From Candidatus Roseilinea sp. (GTDB lineage Bacteria; Chloroflexota; Anaerolineae; J036; Brachytrichaceae): a DNA stretch of 64,000 nucleotides. Below, piece after piece: positions 1-8,867 of the stretch. Made by a program: the position numbers and the translations under genes. How positions within the stretch are numbered: the stretch's first letter is position 1; every line of letters starts with the position of its first letter. The notes beneath the pieces are model-generated. The model was not told the DNA's origin. It did not search any database and saw only the letters and a list, made by a program, of their open reading frames with translations. The stretch spans positions 558,001-622,000 of the forward strand of contig BPHV01000002.1 of assembly GCA_026003755.1 (NCBI GenBank), in the 5' to 3' direction.

Positions 1-974
1 CCATTCAGGTTGAGCACGCGCAGCCGCCCCATGCCGCGCGTGTTCATGCCGCCGATGCCGAGGGACTCAAACAGTTTTAAGCCGTTCTTTATGGTGTCTT
101 TTACTTTGTCGGGGTCGCCTTCGGGATGCTGCTCGTCCCTGAGCGGGATCACATACTCGGTTTGCTTTTTGCCATCCCGCTCAACCTCCCTGGCAATGCG
201 ATAGTATTTGGGATGGCTGACCACCACCTCAAAATAGAGCACGCTGGCGCGCGGGATGGCCTCGTAGGTGTAGAGCGCGCCTTCGGCGGCGGCGCCGGTG
301 GCGGGGTCAATGCTCACGGACGTGCGCACCTCCAGGTTGTCGTTGACGATGTGCCCGAACATCTTGTCCGAGACCAGGACGGCGCGGTCGAGAATGTCTT
401 GGGGCACTCCGGCCAGTTTGCCTGCATCGGGCGCAGGGTTGTTGCCCACCACCTCCAGCATCAGCCAGCCCAGGTTGAGGCGGCCGCTTGCTGTGATGCC
501 GCCGGCCACGCGCACCTGGCCGTCCAGTGGCTTGCTCTCCTGAATTTCAATCCCCAGGTCGCGCAGGACGCCGGGGCAGGTGACCCAGACCGGCCCGGCC
601 AGGGAGTGGACGGGGAAGAAGACCAGGCGCGCATCGGAGAACTGCGCCAGGCCCTGGAACCCACCGCCCGTCCCTTTGGCGAAGCCGAAGGTGACGCAGA
701 TGGGGCAATCGGGCTGGCCGCAGTGGCCCTGGTAGCCACGGGCTGTGTCGGGCTGTCCCTGCCCCGCGCAGCGAGGGAACTTGCCACTTTCCTGCATGGC
801 CGCGTAGGTGCGACAGGCGCCGGCCAGGCTGGTGCCGGGGATTTTGGGGAGATTGGTGCCCGGCTCGCGCACGATGGACATATCCACGCGCCCCAGGCGC
901 ATCCCGCCCGTGCCCACGTGGATAGGGTCCAGGGCCAGAGCAAAGTACTTGAGCGAATCCGGTTGGTAAGCCAT
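1..974 (-). CDS. cmr4: Cmr4-like RAMP (Cas7 backbone) of type III effector, C-terminus cut by window edge
   Basis: Reading from the ATG at 974, about 324 codons stay open to the left edge, so the C-terminus is missing. The protein starts MAYQPDSLKYFALALDPIHVG, followed by the glycine-rich TGG segment and IPGTSLAGACR, the usual opening of Cmr4/Csm3-type RAMP proteins. A Cys cluster (residues about 69-94, ending CPICVTFGFA) probably binds zinc, and SLGIGGMNTRGMGRLRVL near the cut end is the RAMP glycine-rich loop. In this family the protein polymerises along crRNA and carries the target-RNA cleaving Asp. It begins 11 bases after cas10 in the same operon; further subunits (Cmr3, Cmr5) are expected beyond the edge. 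Cmr4 rather than Csm3 is chosen because of the Cmr1-type partner upstream. Confidence 0.82.
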   Translation of the reverse strand, partial: MAYQPDSLKYFALALDPIHVGTGGMRLGRVDMSIVREPGTNLPKIPGTSLAGACRTYAAMQESGKFPRCAGQGQPDTARGYQGHCGQPDCPICVTFGFAKGTGGGFQGLAQFSDARLVFFPVHSLAGPVWVTCPGVLRDLGIEIQESKPLDGQVRVAGGITASGRLNLGWLMLEVVGNNPAPDAGKLAGVPQDILDRAVLVSDKMFGHIVNDNLEVRTSVSIDPATGAAAEGALYTYEAIPRASVLYFEVVVSHPKYYRIAREVERDGKKQTEYVIPLRDEQHPEGDPDKVKDTIKNGLKLFESLGIGGMNTRGMGRLRVLNLN

Positions 975-985
975 GTCGGTCCCCC

Positions 986-3589
986 TTAAACTTTTTGCTT
1001 GAGAATGCGGATATAGAGTTCCAGGCAGCGAAAGAACCGCCCGTTTTGGACATCTTCCGGTTTGACCACATCCGGCAGGGGGTTGCCCTGAGCGTCTTTC
1101 CGGTCAAACAGGCCCGCTTCTTTGAGGGTGGTCCGGACCAGGTGATCCAGTTCCTGGCCCATCCCCCACGAGGCACGCTTCGTCTCCAGCAAGGCCCATA
1201 CAGCGTGCAGGCCGGTGTCGGTGATGCCGCTTTGCTTCAGAGCAGCCCACATCTGGATCAGGCGCGGCAGTTCCTCCAGCAACATCACGTCCCGCTGAGG
1301 GTCAAAGCGAAAGCGCTGGGCGGTGCTTTCCAGGAAGAGATAAGCAAAACGTGATGGGGTGATGGACGTCACGTCGTCTTCTTCCAATTCTTCGACGTGC
1401 ACCAGCCAACGACCATTATGCTGAAAGCGATAGTTGCGTTGCTGCGGGGCGTTATCGGCAAAGTGTTCAACGAAAAAGTACGGATACCACTTATCCTCGG
1501 TCGTGTTATCGCCCATTTTGACTTTAAGAGAAATTCTTTGCTCGCCTTGTGAAAGATGCACAAGCTGACGTAGGTCCTGATCACCCCGGCAGCACTCGAC
1601 TTTCCACTGCTCTTCCCCCAGCGGCGTCTCCAGCATCCGCCGCGCCGCGTCCATCACCGCCAGGAGCGGGGTTTTGCGCGGGAAGAAAACGATGCCGAGA
1701 AAGAGCGGCAGGCGGTTGCGCACCTTGCCGAACTGTGTTTCGTACTCGGCGTGAATCTGATCGGCGATCTCCAGCGCGTCGGCGGCGGGGACGAAGGCCA
1801 GGAACTGGTCAGGGGAGGCGAGCAGCGGGAGATAGGGCGCATAGGTGCCCATATCGCCCGGCGCCGGCATCACACCCTGCACGGTAAAGGTGATTGGGCG
1901 GGAGGGGACATCCGGGTCGGCAACGGTGATCTGCTCCCCCTGCTGGATATTTCCCACCCATTGCAGGTTGCTGATGGTGACGAAATACTGCCCTTGCGCC
2001 TGCCAGAGCAGACTGATGGGCTTGCCGCCGACGGTGCCATCGTAGGGCACGTTCTCTTTCCAGCCTGTTCTCCGATCCGGAATCACCAGCCAGCGGACGA
2101 GGCGCACGGCATCACCCCTGCTGTAATCGTGCGGGGCCAGGATCTTCTGCTCCACCGTCTCCGTCCAGAATCTCTGGCAGGTCTCCCAGACGCGGCGCAG
2201 GCGGGCCGGGGAGGGATTCTTGGGCGTGAAAGTGTTGGTTTGCGGGTCGGTCTTGACCAGCATCGTCTGCACCAGGTCGCCGGAGAGCCAGTCGTCCAGG
2301 CCGAATTTGCCCACGATGAGCGCCACGCGGCCGTTGGCGTCGGCGAGTTCGTCCATCCAGATGGTGCGGTTTGGGTTGGCCTGCCATTCGGCGATGCGGG
2401 AGCCGCGGCGCTTTTCGCAGTGCGCGCAGGCTTCCCGGCCCTCGCGCATCGGGCGCAGGCGGCAGACGGGGCAGAGTTCCCAGTTTCCCTGGCCAACCTT
2501 TGTCCACTCCTGTTGCCAGTAAGTGTTCAGGTTCTGGCTATCAAAAGGCTGCGCCAGGGCTTCCAGCGCTTCCCTGCGGGCCTTGGCCAGGATGCCACTG
2601 AGTTGCTCGGTGGCGGTTGCCCCATCGCCCACGGTGACGGCGATGCGTGGGGCCAGTTCGGGTTCGACCGCTTCCACGCGGCGACGGATCTCCTGCGCCA
2701 GGTCAGCGGGCAGGTTGAGGTCGGGGAAGGTGAAGTAGATGCCGGTGGTATCGCGGTAGATTTCGTTGCTGAGCGGGTATTCTTCCTCCACCAGTTGCTT
2801 GACCGCTGCACAGGCCTGCTCCACGGCGCGCTGATAGCCGAGCAGGTCGGCAATTTTGACTGCTTTTGCGTAGAGGCCGAGCACGTCAAAGTTGACGCGC
2901 AGCAGGCGCCAGCGAGAATGTCTTATCCCAAGCAACTCTTCCGCAACCCGCGATTTGTAGAGACTACAAACTGCCCATCCCCAATCCCACAGAGTGACTT
3001 CGTTGACAGGACGTCGGGTATCTCCCCAGGCATTTGAGAAGACTTCGCGGATTGCAGATAGTACGTTTGCTCTATCGTTGGGCAGTGAAAGGTTTTGTAG
3101 TAGCAGTTTGACGGTTGACAAAAGTGGTCCGAGCAATTCCTGCGGTTCAATCGGTTCAAAGCCGAAAGCGGTGGCAATCCGATCGCAGGCTTGATCAAGT
3201 TGTTCTTGTTCTCCCAGCTCTTTATCCACATGGGCCAAAGCATGGCACTCTCCCAAACGCTGAACCAACCAACTGCTGTGCCGTTTTGCGCTTGAAGGAT
3301 CGCGGCCTTCCTGGCACAAGGTTTTCAAGTCCAGCGATTGGTCGCCAAACGTTACGTTAATCCCCTTCAGTGATCGGGCAAAGTCTCCAGGACTTAGAGA
3401 TCGGCCACGTTGCTGCCATTGCTGTTTTTTGGCTTGGGCCACAGTAGAACTTTTCTGCCAGGATGATGCAACAGCCGTATCAATACATTTCTGCCAGTCA
3501 TGCAGCAGCGCGGCGATTTCGGCCAAGAGCAGGGCGTCGCGGTTTTGTTTCAGCACCTCAAGGGAGTTCACTTTTCCCTCCTCAGCCAT
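986..3589 (-). CDS. csx11: Csx11-type Cas10 large subunit (type III-C/MTH326-like), HD present, GGDD absent
   Basis: 867 aa large subunit of a type III CRISPR effector. The N-terminus has an HD-nuclease-like motif (LLHDWQK, H30-D31). A CxxC-x11-CxxC zinc ribbon lies at about 373-391. Where Cas10 proteins carry the cyclase GGDD there is only VGKFGLDDWLSGD (about 426-438), followed by NPSPARLRRVWETCQRFW, a pattern I associate with the Csx11 family. Family knowledge: Csx11 belongs to the divergent Cas10 set in which the palm/cyclase domain is considered inactive, so cyclic oligoadenylate production is not expected. It starts directly after the stop of a 40-codon ORF (3590) and is followed 11 bases later by cmr4. 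Assignment to III-C rather than III-B is inferred from the missing GGDD and overall look. Confidence 0.85.
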   Translation of the reverse strand: MAEEGKVNSLEVLKQNRDALLLAEIAALLHDWQKCIDTAVASSWQKSSTVAQAKKQQWQQRGRSLSPGDFARSLKGINVTFGDQSLDLKTLCQEGRDPSSAKRHSSWLVQRLGECHALAHVDKELGEQEQLDQACDRIATAFGFEPIEPQELLGPLLSTVKLLLQNLSLPNDRANVLSAIREVFSNAWGDTRRPVNEVTLWDWGWAVCSLYKSRVAEELLGIRHSRWRLLRVNFDVLGLYAKAVKIADLLGYQRAVEQACAAVKQLVEEEYPLSNEIYRDTTGIYFTFPDLNLPADLAQEIRRRVEAVEPELAPRIAVTVGDGATATEQLSGILAKARREALEALAQPFDSQNLNTYWQQEWTKVGQGNWELCPVCRLRPMREGREACAHCEKRRGSRIAEWQANPNRTIWMDELADANGRVALIVGKFGLDDWLSGDLVQTMLVKTDPQTNTFTPKNPSPARLRRVWETCQRFWTETVEQKILAPHDYSRGDAVRLVRWLVIPDRRTGWKENVPYDGTVGGKPISLLWQAQGQYFVTISNLQWVGNIQQGEQITVADPDVPSRPITFTVQGVMPAPGDMGTYAPYLPLLASPDQFLAFVPAADALEIADQIHAEYETQFGKVRNRLPLFLGIVFFPRKTPLLAVMDAARRMLETPLGEEQWKVECCRGDQDLRQLVHLSQGEQRISLKVKMGDNTTEDKWYPYFFVEHFADNAPQQRNYRFQHNGRWLVHVEELEEDDVTSITPSRFAYLFLESTAQRFRFDPQRDVMLLEELPRLIQMWAALKQSGITDTGLHAVWALLETKRASWGMGQELDHLVRTTLKEAGLFDRKDAQGNPLPDVVKPEDVQNGRFFRCLELYIRILKQKV

Positions 3590-4055
<466 letters not shown>

Positions 4056-4478
4056 TCACCCCCCACCGATGATCTGCCGGGCCAGGGCAAGGGCTTCCTC
4101 GGCGATCTGCAGCGCCTGACGGGCGTCCTCTTCATCGAAAAGTTCCCAGGGGGTGCGGCCACCGACTTCATCGCCGTAGTCGGTCTGGATGTGAACATCC
4201 GGTCCAAGCAGTTCGGCCTTTTCGGTCAGAGCGCGCACCGCAGGGGACTGCGATGGAGGGAAGCGTCCTTGTTCCAGCGCGGCGCGCAAATGGACGGCCG
4301 GGTTATGGGTACGTCCGACCGGGCCAAGGAGCGCCAACACGGCCTTGGCTGCGTGCTCCACGGCCAGTTGACCATTGTCCAGGGCTGAGCGCCAGCGCTT
4401 GAGGTCCACATCTTGCCGCGCCTCTTCCAGAAAGCCTTCTGCCAGGCGCAGGCGATAGTGCGCTTCAGGGTTGTTCAT
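4056..4478 (-). CDS. HEPN-domain protein (putative RNase toxin)
   Basis: 140 aa from the ATG at 4478, chosen because it gives an ATGA overlap with the upstream MNT stop (4475); a longer reading frame from 4589 would run well inside that gene. All-helical protein with the HEPN layout: N-terminal YRLRLAEGFLEEA, central ALDNGQLAVEHAAKAVLAL, then GRTHNPAVHL, which satisfies the Rx4-6H RNase motif as R-x6-H. HEPN proteins of this size are usually toxins of HEPN/MNT pairs, cutting RNA unless held by the MNT partner. MNT genes flank it on both sides (4475-4945 and 3699-4052). Position inside a CRISPR effector operon suggests a role in, or addiction to, the type III system; that is inference. Confidence 0.78.
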   Translation of the reverse strand: MNNPEAHYRLRLAEGFLEEARQDVDLKRWRSALDNGQLAVEHAAKAVLALLGPVGRTHNPAVHLRAALEQGRFPPSQSPAVRALTEKAELLGPDVHIQTDYGDEVGGRTPWELFDEEDARQALQIAEEALALARQIIGGG

Positions 4479-4945
4479 ACGAACCCCTCCCATCCAGGCG
4501 TCAGAACCGGGGAGCCTCCGTGCCACATCAGGTCGCGGCCAATGCGCCGTCGTACCAGGCCCCAGGTCTGGATTTGCCTGCGCAGCCAATCCAGGCGGGG
4601 GGTAATGTAATTCTGACGATCAAACAAGACGATGCCATCGAGGGCGATGTCGAGGTAGAGCGCCGGCAGGCGCGACTCGAACTCTTGCGGCGTTTTGGCC
4701 AGCAAACTGATGCGCCCGCGCCAGGCTTCGGGAAGCAGGGCCCTGAGCGCAAAATGGCGGGTCAGGGTTTTGGGAGGCAGGTTGCGGGCAATAACCAGCA
4801 GGTCCCAATCGCTTTCCTCAGAAGCCTCCCCGCGCGCCTGAGAGCCGAAAAGCACAACGGCCAGCAGATCATCACCCAGGCTATCAGCAAGTGCTTCTAC
4901 TACTGGGGCGAGTCGCACAGACGGCTCTTCTTTAGAAGTTGACAC
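4475..4945 (-). CDS. nucleotidyltransferase-domain protein (MNT-like), larger copy
   Basis: About 156 aa from a GTG at 4945 (VSTSKEEPSV); an alternative start at 4987 would overlap the upstream RAMP gene by 56 bases instead of 14. The catalytic signature is complete: VVLFGSQARGEASEESDWDLLV, GS-x10-DxD. A long C-terminal part (FALRALLPEAWRGRISLLAKT onward, with YLDIALDGIVLFD) is typical of NTases that sit next to HEPN genes. Its stop overlaps the HEPN start (ATGA), so the two are probably made in fixed ratio. It is the first gene of the nested HEPN/MNT cassette. A role as HEPN antitoxin by AMPylation is family knowledge, not shown here. Confidence 0.75.
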   Translation of the reverse strand: MSTSKEEPSVRLAPVVEALADSLGDDLLAVVLFGSQARGEASEESDWDLLVIARNLPPKTLTRHFALRALLPEAWRGRISLLAKTPQEFESRLPALYLDIALDGIVLFDRQNYITPRLDWLRRQIQTWGLVRRRIGRDLMWHGGSPVLTPGWEGFV

Positions 4946-5954
4946 TTCCTGCCTCCTGCGCCAGTTGGCTGAGCCTTGTGAGAGCACCTGACCGTGTTGT
5001 CACTCTGCCTTCAATCTCATCTTTTGCCGTGCCGTAGCCGCTGGTGCGCTTGGCGGAGAAGCCGTAGGTGAGGAACAGGGCCTGCAGCCCTTCGGCGACG
5101 AGGCCCAGGTCGGCCTGTGCCTGCTGCTTGATTTCGTCTTCAGGCTTGCCGATCAGGTCAAAGGGGACGTAGAGCAGGGAGAAGGTGCCGCTGGCGCCGG
5201 CGGGGACGCATTCCAGGTAAATCGGGCGAGTGCCAGCCTTCGTTTCACGCGAGTGCGGGTTGATGACTTCCACGTCAATCAGGTTGAAGAACGTTGGATA
5301 GAACATTAACCGTCCGCTGTGGTGGGGCAATGGATCGGCAGGCTTTGCTTTGTAGTGCGTGCGCAGCAGGCGTTCATACTCAGCGCGGGCTTCGGGCTTG
5401 AGGGCGTCCAGGTAGGCGGCAAAGTCTTTGGTTTTGCCCGGCTCTTCGCCCTTTTCATCGCCGAAGAGCAGCGTCTGGGCGAATCGCTCCTGGGCAAACT
5501 GCTCCGGCGTCAGGCTGTCCTTCTTTTGCGCCAGGCGGATGTGCATCGCCGTCCAGCGCAGCAGGCCCTTCCAGGAAGCGGCGGACATCATCGGCACCTT
5601 GAAGACCTTGTCCTTGCGCACCGGGTTGACGCTCTCGGCCACGTAGAAGGGGTCGTCATCCTTGCTTATCCAGGGCTTGGCCAGGGTGAAGGTGAATTGC
5701 AGGAACCAGGAGCCGGAAGGGAGGAGGGTGAGGTCAGGCGGCTGAGGCGGATTGATTCCCAGATTGTTTAATTGCGCCTGCTGATGACTGATGAACTGAT
5801 TGAAAGTGCCAGGTGTCCGCTGCTTGCTCTTTTTGTCAAATGTCCCGTGTATCAGTTTCAGATAGGATGGTAAGGGGCTATCCTTTGTGACCAACAAGCG
5901 CAGTTGCGTGGCTTCGTTACCTTGCGGTTGGTCAATGTGCAGGTCGTAGCTCAT
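4932..5954 (-). CDS. RAMP-superfamily CRISPR protein, Cmr6-like
   Basis: 340 aa. RAMP features: SAASWKGLLRWTAMH (about residues 125-139), which matches the conserved insertion helix after the first strand, and a C-terminal glycine-rich loop FSAKRTSGYGTAK. Length and order after Cmr1 suggest the Cmr6 position, a terminal Cas7-type subunit of the backbone, but similarity to canonical Cmr6 is weak by eye. It overlaps cmr1 upstream by 23 bases and the first MNT gene downstream by 14 bases, so it bridges the CRISPR genes and the toxin-antitoxin cassette. Alternative: a subtype-specific Cas7 of III-C without a standard name. Confidence 0.72.
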   Translation of the reverse strand: MSYDLHIDQPQGNEATQLRLLVTKDSPLPSYLKLIHGTFDKKSKQRTPGTFNQFISHQQAQLNNLGINPPQPPDLTLLPSGSWFLQFTFTLAKPWISKDDDPFYVAESVNPVRKDKVFKVPMMSAASWKGLLRWTAMHIRLAQKKDSLTPEQFAQERFAQTLLFGDEKGEEPGKTKDFAAYLDALKPEARAEYERLLRTHYKAKPADPLPHHSGRLMFYPTFFNLIDVEVINPHSRETKAGTRPIYLECVPAGASGTFSLLYVPFDLIGKPEDEIKQQAQADLGLVAEGLQALFLTYGFSAKRTSGYGTAKDEIEGRVTTRSGALTRLSQLAQEAGSVNF

Positions 5955-6861
5955 GGAGCACCTCCTCGCCGGTTTTCACCGTGTAGTTTCCTTGGCCAAG
6001 CAACTGCTTGATTCGCTTTATAATCCCACCGCGCATTTGGGCATCCCTGGCATAGCCCCAAATGCGTCCGCCATCGGCGCGAAAGGAAAAGAGCTTTTTG
6101 CTGATAGCATCGCTCTGGGAAGTTCCCCTTTTGCCTTGAAGGAATTTTTGCACCTCGTCAGCACTTTCTAGAGGCCGGCCTTTACCATCCAGCCCCATCA
6201 GTGAATTCATTTTCAATCTTGATAAGAAGCCGCCGCTCACAAAAAAGAAATAGCGCAAATCAGGATGGCCTGAAACATTCTTCTTTTGACGGAATCTTTG
6301 TAAGAAGGCTTGAATATCATTTGGTCTTTGAAGTGTTGGGCTGGCGCCAATCCAAGAGATGATTCCGAAATCTTCCCCCATTGGTCCTTTCTGTGGCTTG
6401 AGCGTTGTTTTACCTCCCAACGCACCATATCTGGCGGCAATTTCCACAGATTTAGTCAGCAACCACTTTTCCTCTTCAGTGATTGGGCGCAGTTCCAGAA
6501 ATTCCAGGTGAAAGGTGATGTCTTTTTTCGCCAGAGCATCTTCAATGGGTTGTCCCTGCTCATTTAGCACACGCAACCGAAATTTTCGCCCCCAACCCGT
6601 GCAGCCGAACAGGTAACAGGCAGCGCACAGTTGTTTTTCGGGCGGATCGGGCTTGCGGGGGTCATACTCACAGCGCACCTTTGGATCTTCGCTCGTAGGG
6701 TCGCACGCATATCCGCCCAGGCCGCGCACCAGGGCTTCGTACCACCAGCGCAGCGAGCCGATAAGCCCCGTCTCGTGCAGGCGGTCGCAGGTTTGGTCCA
6801 CGCCGCCGGTCCAGAGCGGGGTTAATGTCTTCAGGGTGATGCGTTGAGAAGAAGAGACCAT
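5932..6861 (-). CDS. cmr1: Cmr1-like RAMP, first gene of type III effector operon
   Basis: The hallmark Cmr1 N-terminus is clear: ITLKTLTPLWTGGVDQ, then LIGSLRWWYEALVRGLGGYACDP, then CAACYLFGCTGWGRKFRL, which is the Cmr1 pattern of a target-binding RAMP with a small Cys cluster. FFFVSGGFL and GGRIWGYARDAQ further on fit RAMP beta strands and loops. In Cmr complexes this subunit caps the 3' end and helps bind target RNA. I chose the ATG at 6861 (309 aa), with AAAGGGA about 9 bases upstream. A GTG at 6882 would extend it by seven residues but would leave almost no 5' leader from the likely promoter. Nothing co-directional lies immediately upstream, so this gene starts the operon. Confidence 0.83.
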   Translation of the reverse strand: MVSSSQRITLKTLTPLWTGGVDQTCDRLHETGLIGSLRWWYEALVRGLGGYACDPTSEDPKVRCEYDPRKPDPPEKQLCAACYLFGCTGWGRKFRLRVLNEQGQPIEDALAKKDITFHLEFLELRPITEEEKWLLTKSVEIAARYGALGGKTTLKPQKGPMGEDFGIISWIGASPTLQRPNDIQAFLQRFRQKKNVSGHPDLRYFFFVSGGFLSRLKMNSLMGLDGKGRPLESADEVQKFLQGKRGTSQSDAISKKLFSFRADGGRIWGYARDAQMRGGIIKRIKQLLGQGNYTVKTGEEVLHELRPAH

Positions 6862-6890
6862 GCCTGATTCCCTTTGTCCCACCGTCGTTA

Positions 6891-6917
6891 ATTATGCCAA
6901 AATGCCCATCGTTCCAA
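6891..6917 (-). promoter_or_regulatory. putative promoter of the type III/HEPN-MNT operon
   Basis: On the minus strand TGGCATAAT (6899-6891) is an extended -10 element, with TTGGAA (6917-6912) 15 bases upstream as a weak -35. Transcription would start near 6884, about 22 bases before the chosen cmr1 ATG. A second TTGACA at 6937-6932 has no good -10 at standard spacing. Assigned from consensus only. Confidence 0.35.
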
Positions 6918-7052
6918 AAATCCCGCCGATCTGTCAAGTTATTGTAGATCGCGCAGTTGCTTTTTACATCTCAGGCGCCGGAGGTGAATTGCGATCCAGG
7001 CGGACCATACCCCGTCATCTGAAGCGGTCTAATCCTGCTCGCCCTTGGCACG

Positions 7053-8639
7053 CTACGCCACGAGCAACGCGTATTCCATTGAGTCGGCCAACGCCTGCCA
7101 TGAGGCATCTACGATGTTGGACGAGCAGCCGACCGTCGTCCAGGTGCGATGGCCGTTGGTCGAGTCAATCGTCACGCGCGTGGTGGCGCCGGTCGCTTTG
7201 TCGCTGTCAATGATGCGCACCTTGTAGTCCACCAAGCGCATCTTTTTCAGCTTGGGGTAGTGCGGCAACAGCGCCTTGCGCGTAGCCAGGTCGAGCGCGT
7301 TCACCGGCCCGTCGCCCTCCGCAGCGGTATGGGTGATCTCGTCGTCCACCTTGATCTTGACGGTCGCCTCGGCCAGCACGCCACGCCCGTCGCGATGCTC
7401 GACGACCACCATGTAATCCAGCAGCTCGAATAACTTGACGTAGCCGGGCTGCGCGCGGCGCAGCATGAGTTCCACGCTGGCGTCGGCGCCCTCGAAGAAG
7501 AAGCCGCGGTTCTCCATCTCCTTGATGCGCTGCAGCACTTGCCTGACCTCGACGCCGTCGGGGTTGAGGCCGAACTCTCTGGCTTTGTAGGCGATGTTGC
7601 CGCGGCCGCTCAGCTCGCTCACCAACACGCGCTTCTGGTTGCCCACGCGCGCCGGGTCAATGTGTTGGTAGCTCTCTTCCACCTTGAGGATGGCGGCGAC
7701 GTGGATGCCGCCTTTGTGCGCGAAGGCCGCCTGCCCGACGTAGGGGTGGCGGATGTCGAGGGTGAGGTTGGCGATCTCGAAGACGTAGCGCGCCAGTTCG
7801 GTGAGCCCTCGCAGTTGCTCGTCGCTCACGCAGTCGTCGTTCATCTTCAGCTTCAAGTTGGCCAGCGTGGTCACCAGGTCGCAGTTGCCCACCCGCTCGC
7901 CGATGCCGTTGATGGTGCCTTGCACCTGCGCGCAGCCGGCGCGCACCGCAGCCAGCGCATTGGCGACGGCCACGCCGGCGTCGTTGTGGGTGTGAATCCC
8001 AAACTTCACCTCCGACGCCCGACTCCCGACTTGACGCTCGCCGCGCTGCAACTCGCCGATCGTGAATCGCGTGATCTCCTCGATCTCCCAGGGCATGCTG
8101 CCGCCGTTGGTGTCGCACAACACCAGCCAATCGGCGCCGGCGTCGCGCGCGGCGCGCAGCGTGGCCAGCGCGTAGTCCTTGTCCAGCTTAAAGCCGTCGA
8201 AGAAATGCTCGGCGTCGTGCACCACCTCTCGGCCGCGCGCCTTGAAGAAGGCCACGCTGTCGCCGATCATCTTCAGATTCTCCTCCAGCGTCGTCTCCAG
8301 CACGTGCGTCACGTGCAAGGGGCTGGTCTTGGCGACCAGCGTGACCACCGGCGTGCCGGCGTCGAGCAACGCGCGAATCTGCGGGTCTTGCTCGACGTTG
8401 GCGTTGGCCTTGCGCGTGCTGCCAAAGGCGGCCAGCCGCGCATGTTTGAAGTCCAGCGTCTTCGCCCGCGCGAAGAACTCGGCGTCCTTCGGGTTGCTGC
8501 CGGGCCAGCCGCCCTCGATGTAGTGCATGCCGAATTCGTCCAGCCGCTGCGCGATGCGCAGCTTGTCCTCGACGGATAAGTTGACGCCCTCGCCCTGTGT
8601 GCCATCTCGCAGCGTCGTGTCGTAAAGCATCGTCGTCAT
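7053..8639 (-). CDS. cimA: (R)-citramalate synthase
   Basis: 528 aa from the ATG at 8639 (MTTMLYDTTLRDGTQGEG); a TTG three codons earlier is less likely. It condenses pyruvate and acetyl-CoA to citramalate, the threonine-independent entry to isoleucine synthesis. DTTLRDGTQ, GIHTHNDAGVAVANAL and [14 protein letters not shown] are the HMGL-like TIM-barrel motifs. NLTLDIRHPYVGQAAFAHKGGIHV and the C-terminal LeuA-type regulatory domain (about 390-528) identify the CimA branch rather than LeuA, and a separate leuA lies at 13106. The DGTQGEG N-terminus and EGGWPGSNPKD are typical of CimA. The gene has its own promoter and an isoleucine-rich leader peptide upstream, which fits feedback by Ile supply. 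Confidence 0.93.
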   Translation of the reverse strand: MTTMLYDTTLRDGTQGEGVNLSVEDKLRIAQRLDEFGMHYIEGGWPGSNPKDAEFFARAKTLDFKHARLAAFGSTRKANANVEQDPQIRALLDAGTPVVTLVAKTSPLHVTHVLETTLEENLKMIGDSVAFFKARGREVVHDAEHFFDGFKLDKDYALATLRAARDAGADWLVLCDTNGGSMPWEIEEITRFTIGELQRGERQVGSRASEVKFGIHTHNDAGVAVANALAAVRAGCAQVQGTINGIGERVGNCDLVTTLANLKLKMNDDCVSDEQLRGLTELARYVFEIANLTLDIRHPYVGQAAFAHKGGIHVAAILKVEESYQHIDPARVGNQKRVLVSELSGRGNIAYKAREFGLNPDGVEVRQVLQRIKEMENRGFFFEGADASVELMLRRAQPGYVKLFELLDYMVVVEHRDGRGVLAEATVKIKVDDEITHTAAEGDGPVNALDLATRKALLPHYPKLKKMRLVDYKVRIIDSDKATGATTRVTIDSTNGHRTWTTVGCSSNIVDASWQALADSMEYALLVA

Positions 8640-8695
8640 CAGAATCAACCTCGCTCGTTCATTCGATTTCTGTGTGGTCGCAAATCGAAATGAAC

Positions 8696-8722
8696 AGAGC
8701 CTTCCGGGTTGCGGAAGGCTCT
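8696..8722 (-). terminator. attenuator hairpin ahead of cimA
   Basis: Perfect 10-bp inverted repeat (8696-8705 with 8713-8722, AGAGCCTTCC/GGAAGGCTCT) with a 7-base loop, between the Ile-rich leader ORF and cimA. In the transcript it is followed by a mixed run (TGTTCATTTCGATTT) rather than a clean U tract, so termination may be weak. Its 5' arm plus loop (8706-8719) can pair at 11 of 14 positions with leader segment 8763-8776, a candidate antiterminator. Confidence 0.6.
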
Positions 8723-8755
8723 GCGATTTGCCTGCTCACGATATCACTGGCGCGA

Positions 8756-8854
8756 TCAGCTCGCCTGCCCCGACCCGTGCCCACGATTCGCGCTCCGAAT
8801 AATCGAAACGCGAATCGAAATAATGGCGATAGTCTGCAGAGCGATCGCGCGCAT
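8756..8854 (-). CDS. isoleucine-rich leader peptide of cimA (attenuation)
   Basis: 32-aa ORF, ATG at 8854, TGA at 8756-8758. It begins MRAIALQTIAIISIRVSII: seven Ile codons in 19 residues, all between residues 4 and 19, followed by a non-hydrophobic tail rich in Gly, Ser, Arg. CimA makes the isoleucine precursor, so the codon content matches the pathway end product. The start lies about 7 bases after the expected transcription start, and the ORF ends 34 bases before the hairpin at 8696-8722. The tail codons (8763-8776) overlap the candidate antiterminator strand. This is the arrangement of ribosome-mediated attenuators. A chance ORF is possible, but codon bias, promoter, hairpin and downstream gene all agree. 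Confidence 0.7.
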   Translation of the reverse strand: MRAIALQTIAIISIRVSIIRSANRGHGSGQAS

Positions 8855-8867
8855 TGTTCTGCTGAAA

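Noticed and set aside
1751-3037. Long plus-strand ORF opposite cas10
   Set aside because: Antisense shadow with composition typical of reversed high-GC coding sequence; the minus-strand product is a clear Csx11-type protein. Similar shadows at 13085-14827, 17714-19756 and 50165-52192 were rejected for the same reason.
6932-6937. TTGACA as the -35 of the CRISPR operon promoter
   Set aside because: No acceptable -10 at 16-18 bases; the extended -10 at 6891-6899 with a weak -35 fits better.
8696-8722. cimA hairpin as another copy of the 78-bp element at 8980-9057
   Set aside because: Both contain GCCTTCC/GGAAGGC, but loops and flanks differ; similarity is limited to seven bases.
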